Assembly (NCBI RefSeq): GCF_001039355.2 | Contig: NW_019776186.1 | Span: forward strand, 7,106-60,931 | Direction: 5' to 3' | From: Lingula anatina | Taxonomy: Eukaryota > Brachiopoda > Lingulata > Lingulida > Lingulidae | DNA length: 53,826 bases | Shown here: one piece after another, positions 23,343 through 34,012 of the stretch | How the letters are laid out: every line of letters begins with the position of its first letter | Numbering within the stretch: the stretch's first letter is position 1 | The notes under the pieces: generated by a model | The model's database searches: none | What the model was told of the DNA's origin: nothing | What the model saw: the letters and a program-made list of their open reading frames with translations, nothing else | Program-made: the position numbers and the translations under genes

Positions 23343-24574
23343 CGTGACCATTCTAGTCATGGTTTGCCCCTTTCATCCTTTAAACTTTTTTCCTTTTTAG
23401 CAGGAAATAAACCGGTTTTTTTTGTTTTTTACAACGTTTATAAATTTTTGTTTTTTTTTTTTTTTCTGCCCCCCCTTCAATTTTTTTAAAANATAATAAT
23501 ACAGCCAGTTGACAGTTTCCTGTCCTAATGGACTAGGAATCACCTGAGATTTTTTTTTTTTTTTTGTGAAACCGTGACCATGCTAGTCATGGTTAGCCCC
23601 TATCATCCTTTAAACTTTCTTCCTATGTAGCAGGAAATAAACCGGTTATTTTTCGATTTCTACAACGTTTATAAATTTTGTGTTATTATTTTTTATCCTG
23701 CCCCCGCTACAATTATTTTAAAATCATTATAGACTGTGGACACAGATTAAAAAACAAAATGCTATATATAAAATAGACGACTGGACACTTTATTCCGAAA
23801 AATCTAATATAAACTTTGTAAAAATAAGCATTTAATGACGTTTACAAGGTACATGAAACAATAAGTCTATGGCCTTCACATCGTAATACACATGTTGAAA
23901 ATAAGAATATAGAAATAATAAAACATTTAATAATTAAAATATATAATTTGATTGCACATCAATAAATACCTATTCCACCTCACATATATATATATATTAA
24001 AAATGTATAACTCATATATTTAAAAATGTAAAACAAAAATAACATAATATAATTTTGTGTCATTGAACATCGAGACAAGCTTCAGCTTCACGGACACGAT
24101 TTCACAATGCTCAAGCTTTCTCCACCGATATATATGTTGCAAGTAGTTTTAAGAGTCCATTAAAAATGTATTATCAAGGGCAAATTTCACCAATTTTTTT
24201 GGAGTTTTCTGGGGCATATATATGCTTAGATATATCTAAAATACAGAGAGTAAGTCCGTCTAACCAAGGCAGTGTTCTTGGACTGCTATACTGCGTACTA
24301 TTGTCGCGTGTAAGTAATAATAGACGTCGCATGTAGGTCCAGGAATATTTTTTGTCTCATATGTGAGTTCTTTGTATGTTCTTTGAATCATGTAGGCCTA
24401 TAAGTGATAATCAACTGCATGCATTTGCACATATTACATTTACATTTCGATCTCGTCTTTTGACATTGTATTGATGACCACACAGTGAGCTAGCAACAGT
24501 ACATGTACACCAAGGGGCATTCTCTCTCTGTCTCTCTCTGTCTGCCTCTCTCTCTCTCTTCTATCTTCTCTCTT
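20824..24574. other. Gene-free region upstream of SLC33A1
   Basis: No coding exon was recognised. The left part holds the SLC33A1 promoter and 5' UTR. A (GA)n microsatellite lies at about 21609-21634. Low-complexity T-rich DNA runs through 22.1-23.5 kb. A duplicated block around a single N at 23492 is listed separately. TC-rich sequence at 24520-24560 lies just past the CARD gene stop. Confidence 0.5.
23256..23733. repeat. Direct duplication around a single N (about 235-bp units)
   Basis: 23256-23491 and 23502-23733 both run CAGTTTCCTGTCCTAATGGA, CTAGTCATGG, CATCCTTTAAACTT, AGCAGGAAATAAACCGGTT, ACAACGTTTATAAA. They flank an isolated N at 23492. Most differences are T in the left unit, which follows a T run of about 30. 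This looks like two overlapping contig ends left unmerged. Confidence 0.85.
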
Positions 24575-24943
24575 CTATATTTCCGTGCACTCCACAGACA
24601 GCCGAGGACTGGCAACTCCAAACTCCGTCACCGCAGCCAGGTAAGGGGAAACTTGGCGAAGTGCTCGAAGAAAATCTTCAAACGCGGCGCGATGCAGTCC
24701 CTCCGGCTGAGTGTCCAAGTAGGACAAGACGCACGACAGAATAACAGACATTTTGCGCATAGGGTTGGTGATGAAAATGATCCTATAACGTTGTTTCTCG
24801 GTCAAGATGAAACCCCTTTGAAGGAGATTAGCGAATGTCTGGATTTTGTTCAAGTCGGTGAGGCTGCTTATTAGAGTTGAGGACATCAGACGAATCCTCC
24901 GCTGTTCTCTGGAGTTGGTGCCCACGATCACTGGTATAGCCAT
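24575..24943 (-). CDS. Small CARD-only protein (predicted)
   Basis: A 122-residue frame in one coding exon; the exon's acceptor (CATGCAG) is at about 24980. Residues about 18-105 read like a caspase recruitment domain, a six-helix death-fold module. After two N-terminal helices comes LLQRGFILTEKQRYRII (compare the family pattern L.xxG.lT..e...I), then a helix with SVILSCVLSYLDTQPEG, then AAFEDFLRALRQVSPYLAAV (compare FxxFcxALrxt...La). CARDs pair with CARDs on caspases or adaptors in apoptosis and innate immunity. Nothing else is attached: only about 15 residues follow. The frame upstream of the Met meets a stop if joined to the likely 5' exon at 26119, supporting this start. CARD-only proteins in vertebrates act as decoys or regulators; that role here is inference. 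It could alternatively be the last exon of a larger gene whose other exons I missed. Confidence 0.6.
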   Translation of the reverse strand: MAIPVIVGTNSREQRRIRLMSSTLISSLTDLNKIQTFANLLQRGFILTEKQRYRIIFITNPMRKMSVILSCVLSYLDTQPEGLHRAAFEDFLRALRQVSPYLAAVTEFGVASPRLSVECTEI

Positions 24944-25020
24944 TTTCAGATCATGGACAGATTGTAACAGCTGGATGATTACTGCATGAAAAGATGAATA
25001 GTCAGTCAATAAAAAAATAA

Positions 25021-25052
25021 CAATTAATAAATAATATATATATATATATCGC
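25021..25052. repeat. AT-rich low-complexity run
   Basis: An AATAAATAATATATATATAT stretch just upstream of the CARD exon. Confidence 0.8.
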
Positions 25053-25351
25053 ACTGTATTATAATGAAATCAATAAGGAATTCAGTTAATTGGAGATTTG
25101 AACAGATGCGTAGGTCTTTTTTTTTCAATTAGCCCAACTTAGTTATTATAGTTTTAAGGAAAAGAGATCTTAATTAACCTTGATACACTAAACAATTTCC
25201 ATTCCATAAGAGTGTCAAGGCAACTACTAGTGGATGCCATAATCCACACTTTGTATGTATAGGCCTAATTGTAGCAGTAAGTATAGATATTGCCTAGGAT
25301 TTAAATTAAGGGAATTCCCCTACAGTCTACTGCATGTCACGTGACCACTGG

Positions 25352-25815
25352 GCATGTCCTATTTTTAGTATCATGGTGAACATGACCCCACCTGAGTGCT
25401 GACTGAAATTGTCACAGATCAGGAATAGGCCGCAACAACTAGACAATAAAGCTCTGCCAACCTTTAAATACATAGGGCTTCTATCTCGAGTGACCTAAAT
25501 ACATGTATATAGGCCTAGTACTGTAAACATACAAGCACAGATACATGTTCACTACCGGAAGTAGCATTTTCCGTGATGCTTGTGCTGCCACCTAGCAAGT
25601 GCCGGCATGACCTATTTTTAGTATCATGGTGAACTTGAGCCCACCTGAGTGCTGACTGAAATTGTCACAGATCAGGAATAGGCCGCAACAACTATCAATA
25701 ACATGATAAATTCTCCCAGTGCATGTATACACGCCACTGAAGACAATAAACCTCTGACTACCTTTCAATAGGGCGTCGATCTCGAGTGACCTAAATATAG
25801 GCCTACTGTAAACAT
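25352..25815. repeat. Direct duplication, about 180-210-bp units
   Basis: 25352-25531 and 25603-25815 share CCTATTTTTAGTATCATGGT, CCACCTGAGTGCTGACTGAA, ATTGTCACAGATCAGGAATA, GGCCGCAACAACT, AGACAATAAA and CTCGAGTGACCTAAATA in order. The right unit carries about 46 extra bases after CAACAACT. The units are highly similar, so the duplication is recent. It lies in the presumed intron of the CARD gene. Confidence 0.85.
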
Positions 25816-26118
25816 GTGCTAACCTAGATACTTGAGCGTTGAAAATGCTTCATATTAAATTGTACTCAGTATGCAAATGTAAAAATTGCACAATTGTACA
25901 TGTAGCCAAAACGCTGACATTGTTTTGCTGCACCTATCTTGTAACATAAACGAAAACTCCACCTCTTTCGAAAACGTTCGCTTATAGGGCCTATACTTTC
26001 TTCCCGATTCTTATACCAGGTGCTCTGCATGTGTATTTAATGTACATATTTCCGAATATTTGCAATTGGCAACTTTTTTGCGTTTAAACAATACAAAGAT
26101 CTTTTAAACTTGACTTAC

Positions 26119-26200
26119 CTAATTTCTTTTAGTTCTGTCTCTCAGCTCGAAAATTAAGCAAATGACGTATTCATCGTGTTTAAAAGCATTTTTACAGTCG
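26119..26200 (-). other. Possible 5' UTR exon of the CARD gene
   Basis: On the minus strand a strong donor (AAATTAG|GTAAGTCAAG) ends an exon-like segment at 26119. Joined to the acceptor at about 24980, the reading frame leading into the CARD protein is closed by a stop and has no Met. The exon would therefore be untranslated and the CDS would start at 24943. The upstream edge is not determined. Confidence 0.35.
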
Positions 26201-26640
26201 GTTATCGGATTAGTGAACCCAGAACGAGGCTCTCATTTTGGACTACTAGGGTAAAACATTGGCTTGCGCCCATTACTCTCAATGTTAAATTGGTGAACTT
26301 TGATCGTTCATATCAAGCAGACCAGAGGACAATTACTTACGACAACCACTTGGTTATATTCACTAGGGTTTTTAGCGTCAGTCAATGGGCCTCAGGAGGA
26401 TTTTCTAGAGCTGATGGTGATTTTATCAGTGATAATACCAACCCTCCTCCAACGGGCTGCAATTTCAGTTTACACCAGATTCATGTTGTAATAGGCATAT
26501 TTTATCGTCTGTATCAAGTATATCTGTAAACAAATACGCGTGACAACTGTTTGTTGATATTCACTTACGTATTTAGCTCAGGGAAATGGCCATCAAAAGG
26601 ATTTTCTGGCGTCAGTGGCGACTTTATCAACGATGGTGGG
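26196..26640 (+). repeat. Dispersed repeat, two partial copies
   Basis: 26196-26450 contains GGACTACTAGGGTAAAAC, CCATTACTC, AACTTTGATCGT and GATTTTATCAGTGAT. 26530-26640 repeats the later part (GACAACTGTTTG, AAATGGCCATCAAA, ACTTTATCAACGATG). A third copy lies inverted at about 28560-28790. Open frames across it resemble no protein I know. Confidence 0.65.
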
Positions 26641-27576
26641 GTAGGGGCCTACTATTTTTAAAACAATTTTTCCTACTGGGACACTATGACCTATACGCAC
26701 CGAGTTCATTAATATGCAGTCAGAATTCTTGTATAATCAAATCATTATCTAAACAAAGAAAACTTTTATATTCATATTGCTTTTACAGGTCTCAGTTTGA
26801 AAAATTTGATAAGCTAGAAAAGGGGGATTGGGTAGCATTGCTCACCTGTCGTGTTCAAAGCAGGTGTCTCAAGTAATGCAATTAATGTGCTTTCAAAAAG
26901 AATTTGAATTTGTCACTGCTGTGTTTTTCATTAAAATTTCTTTTTCTACTGTTGTCTGGATTATGTTTGAAGAGACTATGGAATACTTTTTCAGCTTTTA
27001 TAATTTCTGCAAAAACGTAAAAAATTTCACTAGAGGCCTGCCAAATTTTTTTTCATAAATAGATTCATCCATAATTATCCAATTTAACAAAAAGTTTTGA
27101 ATGAAAGCCTCACTTAAATCTTTATAAGTTGTCAAAATCTACAAATCATTTTTGACTCTGATGCTAAATGAAATTCATGGTGTTTTTTTTAAAGAAAATA
27201 ATATAAATTTATAAGGTAGTGATTTCATTTTCGTTTTTAGAACATCAGACTCAATATCACAATACAAAGTACAATCTATAAAAATCCGAATTGAATGCAT
27301 ATTTAACCGTCATAAATCACTTTGAATTCTTAAACAAAATGCAAAATGAAAGATACAATAAAACGACTTTAAATTTACATTTTATTTCTATCTATAAGGT
27401 ATGTAAGAAAGGAGTTATAAAATTCCTTGACATATGCTGTAAAGTTGCATTCTGAATTAACATTTGTACAGTAAAAATGAATTAGAATTTCTATGATATA
27501 AAACACTTAAGCAAATATAACAGTAATGTCCAAAGGATAAAAACACTGAATCCATAACAAAAATTTGATTGCTGAG

Positions 27577-28261
27577 TGTTTTTTCTAATTGATTAATAGA
27601 TTTTACTCAGCAAACAGCTCCACCCGCTTGTTTCTTCCAGTTCATATACTGGAGTATGTGCATTGATAGCCTTTCTTGCGTTCTATCCTCTTGATGAAAG
27701 TGTGCAATATCACAAAGAAAAAGTATTAGTTATCTGTTCCAATAGCACATTATTGCCATTTACACACTCCATAGTAGATTTATTGAGTATGTAAAAATTT
27801 TATTCCTGTCCATGATCTCAATTCTGTCTGCAGCAACATGGGTATTAAAAAATTACTAGAAAAAATTGTTTAAATTCTCAAAATGGCATGTACTTTCAGT
27901 AATAAAATCAGACNAGTGTTTCTAATTGATTAATAGATTTTACTCAGCAAACAGCTCCACCTGCTTGTTTCTTCCAATCATATTCTGGAGTATGTTCATT
28001 GATAGCCTTTCTTGCTTTCTATCCTCTTGATGAAAGTGTGCAATATCACAAAGAAAAAGTATTAGTTATCTGTTCCAATAGCACATTATTGCCATTTACA
28101 CACTTCATAGTACAATAATTAAACGATTTATTGAGTATGTAAAAATTTTATTCCTGTCCATGATCTCAATTCTGTCTGCAGCAACATGGGTATTAAAAAA
28201 TTACTAGAAAAAATTGTTTAAATTCTCAAAATGGCATGTACTTTCAGTAATAAAATCAGGC
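27577..28261. repeat. Direct duplication around a single N (about 340-bp units)
   Basis: 27577-27913 and 27915-28261 are near-identical, both running TCTAATTGATTAATAGATTT to TTTCAGTAATAAAATCAG, and are separated only by one N at 27914. Differences are a few substitutions plus a roughly 15-base indel after CATAGTA. This pattern fits two haplotypes placed side by side in the assembly. Confidence 0.9.
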
Positions 28262-28559
28262 TAGTAAATTGTCATTCGAGCTTTCTTTCAGCTCCCCTTT
28301 TCAAAGACAAATACAATGACCACACCTGTGAAGATCATATCTGTTTTAGTTCTGTTTGCTACAATGACACCAACTGATAAGATCACTTTCTTCCAATTAA
28401 GCCACCTCAGAGGGCTCTTTGATTGTTTGAGGATCCAGGTAAGTTCTGTTCAATCGCTGTCAGTGGACAGATTCATCCGATAACAAAGCCATTGGAACTT
28501 CTTACCTGAAAAACGATCAGAACTGTAACTGCAGCTCATATAATTACAGTGTAAGAGAG

Positions 28560-28790
28560 GTGCATTTCAATCGCTGATAAAATCGGCATCAATGCTAGAA
28601 AAGGTCTTTGATGGCCATTTCCTGACACTAAATACCTATGTTAATATAATCAAACAGTTGTCAAGTTTAATTATCTACCGGTGTGAGAGATACAGACGAT
28701 CAAAGTTGATCATTTTAACATGGGGAGTAATGGAGCTAACAGATTGTTTTACCCTAGTCCGGGCGTGGCGGCCATCTTGTGACGTCATGC
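28560..28790 (-). repeat. Dispersed repeat, inverted third copy
   Basis: Read on the minus strand, this matches the copies at 26.2-26.6 kb: GGACTAGGGTAAAACA, CCATTACTCCCCATGTTAAA, AACTTTGATCGTCTGTAT, GACAACTGTTTGATTATATT, AAATGGCCATCAAAGACC and GATTTTATCAGCGATTG. Confidence 0.65.
28769..28787. promoter_or_regulatory. YY1-like site plus palindromic CRE
   Basis: CGGCCATCTTG (a YY1-type word) is followed directly by TGACGTCA, the palindromic CREB/ATF site, at 28780-28787. Both are sequence matches only. They lie at the edge of a dispersed repeat about 440 bases beyond the unassigned first exon, so function is uncertain. Confidence 0.3.
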
Positions 28791-29097
28791 CGACTGTAAG
28801 AATCCTAGGGAAAGACCTGCAGCATACATTTACACGTATTTAGTTGAACATAATAAGATGTTTTAAAAATGTAATTTTTTCTCCTCTACCTATTAGTTTT
28901 ATGGGGCACTGGCTTTCCTAGGACTGTGCCAGTCAATCATGGGTGAATCCATTATAAACATGATAAATGCTCGCACCAGGCGTTAAAGTGAATACCACAT
29001 GTTGAGGTTAATCAGCTGCGATACAAGGCTGAACATGTAAATATTCACTTCCACATAAATATGTCAGCAATGACAGTAAAATTTTTAGCATACATAC

Positions 29098-29225
29098 TTG
29101 AGCATGAGTTTTTGTAAGTCTTTGGCAATATTCTTATCATCGTGTTTTTCCGTTTTTACCCCCTCGGGAGTATTTAAAACCCGAACGGGCGGGCCCTCGT
29201 CCTTCTTCTGCTTGCTGGCCATCAT
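29098..29225 (-). CDS. Unrecognised first coding exon (partial gene)
   Basis: A minus-strand exon opens with two Met codons (29225 and 29222), runs 42 codons and ends at a good donor (CTCAA|GTATGT). The peptide is hydrophilic and looks like real protein: MASKQKKDEGPPVRVLN, then TPEGVKTEKHDDKNIAKDLQ, then KLML. The wobble positions in the first half are GC-rich against AT-rich surroundings. The next exon must start in phase 2; I could not place it with confidence. The end of a minus-strand frame at 27940-28023 (DRKQERLSMNILQNMIGRNK, then a short tail and stop) is one weak candidate for a last exon. I do not recognise the family. The exon lies 219 bases from the divergent TBC1D7 start. Confidence 0.5.
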
Positions 29226-29444
29226 GTAAAGCCAGCTGGCAATCCTCGGAGGTCACCAAACTTAAAGAGTTTCGCAATATTTCTATCTTTAGATTTTTGA
29301 TTTCTTCCTCCTCTTATTTGTAATTTCTAATTATATTATTTGTAATACTTTTATACTCAAATTTTGGAATAAATATATGAAATAAGACTTCCTTCAAAGA
29401 GAGTATGTAATTCGAAACCAAAACTCAAACACCTCTCCAACGCG
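29226..29444. promoter_or_regulatory. Divergent promoter region, unassigned gene/TBC1D7
   Basis: 219 bases separate the minus-strand start at 29225 from the TBC1D7 ATG at 29445. The interval is AT-rich with no obvious core element. Sharing of the promoter is inferred from distance only. Confidence 0.4.
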
Positions 29445-31754
29445 ATGGCAGACGAAAGAAACTTCAGGTCGCACTTTTATGAAAAAATGGGTTTTAGGGG
29501 AGTCGAGGAAAACAAATTAATTGAAAATCTTCTCAAGGAGCAGCCATATGAGCTTAAGAAGCTGTCTCAATTCTGCCTGAAGTTCCCTGTTCCTGCGATT
29601 TATAGACCTCTTGTTTGGAAAGTACTTCTAGGTAATGAAGTTCGTAGCCAAGTGTCAGTGGGCTGCACTATTTGATGGTTTTTCAGTTTACGAATACAAT
29701 GTCGACGTTGACAGTGGTCGTGAAAGTGGTGGCTTAACGTATATATATATTTTATTTATTATTGACATTGCGACATTTTTGTGATATGTTTTTGTTTGAT
29801 TATTTATGCAAGCAACACGTACAGCTAAATCACCTGAGCTGTGTGTGTGTTTCAGGCATCCTGCCGCCATACCAAGAGAGCCACGAGTTTGTCATGACCA
29901 TGAGAACAGATCAGTTCAATGATCTGATGCATTCTCTGAAAGTCATGGGGAAAGTGGACGACAGGACCCCCCTGCCCCTGGTCTTCCTGAAGATGTACCA
30001 CATGGAGGAAGGAACGCTTTTGTTTGATGAGAATAGGCTGGTGAGTTGTGGATGGCTGTTCAAGAAATATATATATACACACTTTATGAATTTATTTCTG
30101 GACCTACAAAGTAGATGAATATTATCATGATGTGCCTTATCCTAACGAGGACTTGGACTAGCCACTATTCGTTGTCAGCTGAGCAATGACGTTACCAGAG
30201 AGGGAGATCTGGCGTATCTTGTTGTTTGAGCAATTTAGATTGGTTTCAGTTGTTTGGAAAAATATTTAATCATTGTGTTGAGAATGTCTGGAATTTTACC
30301 TCTTTTTATTTTTAGAACCTCTTTGTGTAAATATCAACTGCTGACTTTTGCTTGAATAAATGTACAGTACAGAATATGTTTTGATGAAATTTGCAATGAA
30401 AATTGCTGCTCAAAAATAAAAATCAATGCTGCGTAATTGAAAGTGATTTATTTGAAATTTAATTTCCAATTAAAGACGTGAAAAGTTATCTTTTTTGTAT
30501 ATTTTACTCTTAGGTCATGCAGCCAGAAGGTCAAAGCTTCATGGCAGTTGCTGCAGCAGTCCTGGAAATGGTGGAGAGTCACATTGATGCATACTGGATT
30601 TCTACAAAATTTTATAAATTGCAAGAGAAATGGAAAGATATCATGCATGTTTTGGTAGGAATTTAGCAGTTACATACATTGTATTGTAAATGATATTATG
30701 ATAATCAATTTCATTACTGTGAAAGTGTTCTTAGTTTAATTTATAGTTCAAAGATTAATGTATCTTCTCCATATTGGTACTACAATGTTTGGTACTGCAG
30801 ACTTTGAAAGGTATAGTAACAGTTGTATAGGCTACAATTTTATTAATTTTTTCTTGATTTTCAGTCTGAAAGGACAGAGCATTATCTTAAAAAGGAGGAC
30901 CCAGATGGGAAATTATACACCAAGGTTCTCAACTTGAACATATTTGGTGCTATACCTCTGAGTAGGTGGTTCTCTTCCAGTTTTGCTGGAGTGTTGCCAG
31001 AAACATCTTTTGAAAGGTGAATATCCAGTGCACATGAACCTAGAGATGAAAATTGTATGGATTTATCCAGATACTCTAATATATTTATGTTTTCACTTTT
31101 ATCCCTATATATTGATAATAAGAAATTAAGAAAAAGTTTAATTTTTTCTTTTATTATCACACTTTAACTTTTTTTCTTTCAGAATCTGGGACAAAATAAT
31201 AGGAGGCTCTTGCACAGTGCTTGTCTTTGTGGCTGTGGCAATCATTCTTACACTGAGGAGGCCAATATTGACGTTAAGGACAGATGCTGAGATTGTGCAA
31301 TATCTTAAAAATGTAACTAAAAATTAATCAATGTCTACAGTATTGCCAATAGGATTGTCTTTCTAATGGCAGTGTACAGGCAGTAAGGTTGGAAGAACTC
31401 AAAATATTCTTGATAATATTGATATTTTAATATCTATGCATGCAGAGTGTTTTTGTGCAAAGTATAGCAGGGTGGGTCACAAATGTCGGTGAAAGATATT
31501 ATTTGTATAAGTTTAATGTTTGTACTAGTTACCTCGGTGACCTTTTCATTCCCTACAAAACTGAACCATCTTTGTTATTAAATTCTATAGCTATCGACAA
31601 ACGTAACTTTATTTGTTTCCTACAGATTCCAGCAGACAGTGCAGACATCATTGTGGCTAAGGCCGTGGAGTTGTGGCGGAGTCACGGAAGCTTGCTCTTT
31701 CCCAGTGGCATAAAAGCAGACTCTCCAGTCATAATAGAAAAAGTGCCAAGCTGA
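29445..31754 (+). CDS. TBC1D7: TBC1 domain family member 7
   Basis: Six exons: 29445-29631, 29856-30040, 30514-30654, 30865-31016, 31183-31312 and 31626-31754 (924 nt, 307 residues). Human is 293. All introns are GT-AG. The protein is the third subunit of the TSC1-TSC2 complex, which restrains Rheb and mTORC1 at the lysosome. Family blocks are strongly kept: NFRSHFYEKMGFRGVEENK at 6-24, YRPLVWKVLLGILPPYQESH at about 53-72, a helical SLKVMGKV region, FFSSFAG-like WFSSSFAGVLPETSFERIWD at about 207-226, then GSCTVLVFVAVAIILT and the ending IPADSADIIVAKAVELW. The TBC fold is small and resembles a RabGAP, but its main job is binding TSC1. The C-terminal about 20 residues differ from vertebrates. 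The start matches the human MTEDSQRNFRS context. Confidence 0.95.
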
Positions 31755-33896
31755 GAGGGAGGACCGTCCTATGTACAAACTTTACTTTATAAAACAAAAA
31801 TTTGGAAGATTGAGAGGCTTTTTCCCCCTCATTAAGCCTTTTCTGTTTTCATCCCAGCCATTTTCACGTGGAGTGGTAGAGTTTTCTGTTTCGCACAGGA
31901 TTGAGTGATTGACATACATGACTATGAATGGAGTGCCAGCACTCATCAGTGAGTCTAGTAAATTTTGATTGGTATAGTGATTGGTACAATGGGGATGGTG
32001 ACAGGGATGAAAAATATTTATGGCATAATGACATGTTAAGACCAGTCAAGCTAATGCAGTACAGAAAACTGCACTGCTTGATGTGATAACAGCCAGACGT
32101 TACTGTGATGGAGGTCAGAGGACAATCATGGCGTAATCTGTCAGGACAAGACCCAAGTCCTGCACCATGTGCTTTTAAGACTTGTGCCCTGGGTGGGTGA
32201 CTATTGCCCAGCTGGATCACCTTCTTATAACATGGTTAACAAAGATCCAGCTTGTGAAAATGATTGTCATTTGTGCTTCGTAAGGAATTTTATTTTCCTT
32301 CAGCACGCAAATTTCATTTGGTCTACACCAATTTTGATTAAAAATCTGCTGGCAGATGTAAAATCAGGGAATGTATAAATTCAAAATATGAACTCTTCCT
32401 TTGTGTAGCATATATTATTGTATTTATTTAACGACTATATGAATATTACAAAACGCCTTATATTCAATGAAGAAGCATTTACAAATAAAATACTAATTGT
32501 TTACAATTATCCATTATTACATGTAATAAATATTACAAAATTGATGATAATCTTTTCTCACCATTCATGTTAGTATGTTAGTTCATTCAATTTCCAGGAT
32601 GCTTTTGCTCCATATTTGAAATTTAACCATAAGATTTCTGCATATGCTCATGTTCATGAAGGGGGCAAGCAGCAAAATACAAAAACCAATGCAATCAACT
32701 CTTGCTACCAGCATGCACAAGTATCAGAATGTGCACAAACTCAAATTCTGCTTAGGCTCACTTCTTGAAATGTGAAGTTCCACAGAATACCAAGAATGAA
32801 AATGATAATAAATACGCAAAAACAATTTATAAACAAATGTTATGTTGTAGTGTGAGATATAACAAGTACCATATTTATAAATATTAGATAGTAAACAGTT
32901 ATGAGTTTAAAAAAAAAATGGAATGATATCAATAGGCATGCCACAATGCTTGGCTCTTAATTATAAGCTAGTGATTATCATATAACTGCAACACTGACAG
33001 CTAATGCAAATATAGCCCTAAGACTTAAACTGTCTGAAGTTGCCAATTTTTTTTTACACCATGTGTAAATTATTGCGTGCTATTCACATTGAATAAATAA
33101 TAAATCCAAATATTTATGTTCTACAAAGGACTATATTGAGACTATACAAAAAAATCTGCATTTACACATAACAAATAAAAGGCATAACATTGTCACAAGG
33201 ATATTTCACAATCTTCTAACATCAAAAAATTATATTGTACAATATAAAAAATGAAATATTCATAGTTTGCAAATGGCCCAAATAATTTTAACAGAATGTT
33301 CACATGTTACATGATAAATACATTCTCTCAACCAAGCAGATATGGAGCACCAATCAGTTGACAAAGCCTGTGTAAAGCACAGCTTCAACAAATCATTTTT
33401 AAACCGAAAAAAAATTGTAAATTAACAAATAAGAAGACATTTATCTTTCTCAATTCCTCCAGTTTATCTTTACCTATACCCCTGATCCTGATGCTCTCAG
33501 TATAAATATTTGGAAGAGCGATTTCTACTGTATTCTTTTCCCTCATTCTGGCTCTGAAACAAATATTTTTGACCAAATGGTGCATATGACCTACTTACTA
33601 CTTGATATTTCTTAGTATAAACAAGTTGGTGTAATCCTCAACTTGAAAAAATATTTCATAATTTTCCTGGCTAAATGATACCCTTAATTTAACCATTTGA
33701 GATCATACCTACTAAAAAGCTGCCTATTAAAAGGGGAATCTTCCTCAATAGTTAGTTAATGCACTGCAGTTCACTGAGCGAACTGAGTACACAAATTGTA
33801 AATCTCTCAAAAATCATCCTATTCAATTTCCTTTCGCTTGATGTGCATGTCTGCAACCCAGCTCTGGCCTTATTTTCCTTCTTTAAACACCTGTAT

Positions 33897-33931
<35 letters not shown>

Positions 33932-34012
33932 TGTGCGTGTGTAAATATACAACATTAAAACATCTCATCAATTTAAGTGACCCCAATAACCCGAAAAACA
34001 GACCAACAACAT
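31755..34012. other. Convergent 3' UTRs of TBC1D7 and HSD17B2-like gene
   Basis: No exon was recognised between the two convergent stop codons. A likely TBC1D7 polyadenylation signal AATAAA lies at 32484-32489. A (GT)n microsatellite occurs at about 33900-33925. AT-rich minus-strand DNA before 34013 is presumably the 3' UTR of the SDR gene. Confidence 0.5.
32484..32489 (+). terminator. Candidate polyadenylation signal of TBC1D7
   Basis: AATAAA about 730 bases after the stop codon, in AT-rich DNA. Other near matches exist, so the assignment is tentative. Confidence 0.3.

Noticed and set aside
24503-24874. 123-codon plus-strand frame
   Set aside because: Antisense to the CARD exon; the opposite strand gives the recognisable domain.
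28338-28440. Plus-strand exon-like segment ending CCAG|GTAAGT
   Set aside because: Good splice words, but no reading frame or link to TBC1D7 could be supported; at most a 5' UTR exon.
32169-32378. 69-codon plus-strand frame after TBC1D7
   Set aside because: It lies in the 3' UTR and shows no similarity.
33385-33585. Minus-strand frame with a plausible-looking peptide
   Set aside because: It lies downstream of the SDR stop codon with no good splice sites; treated as 3' UTR.
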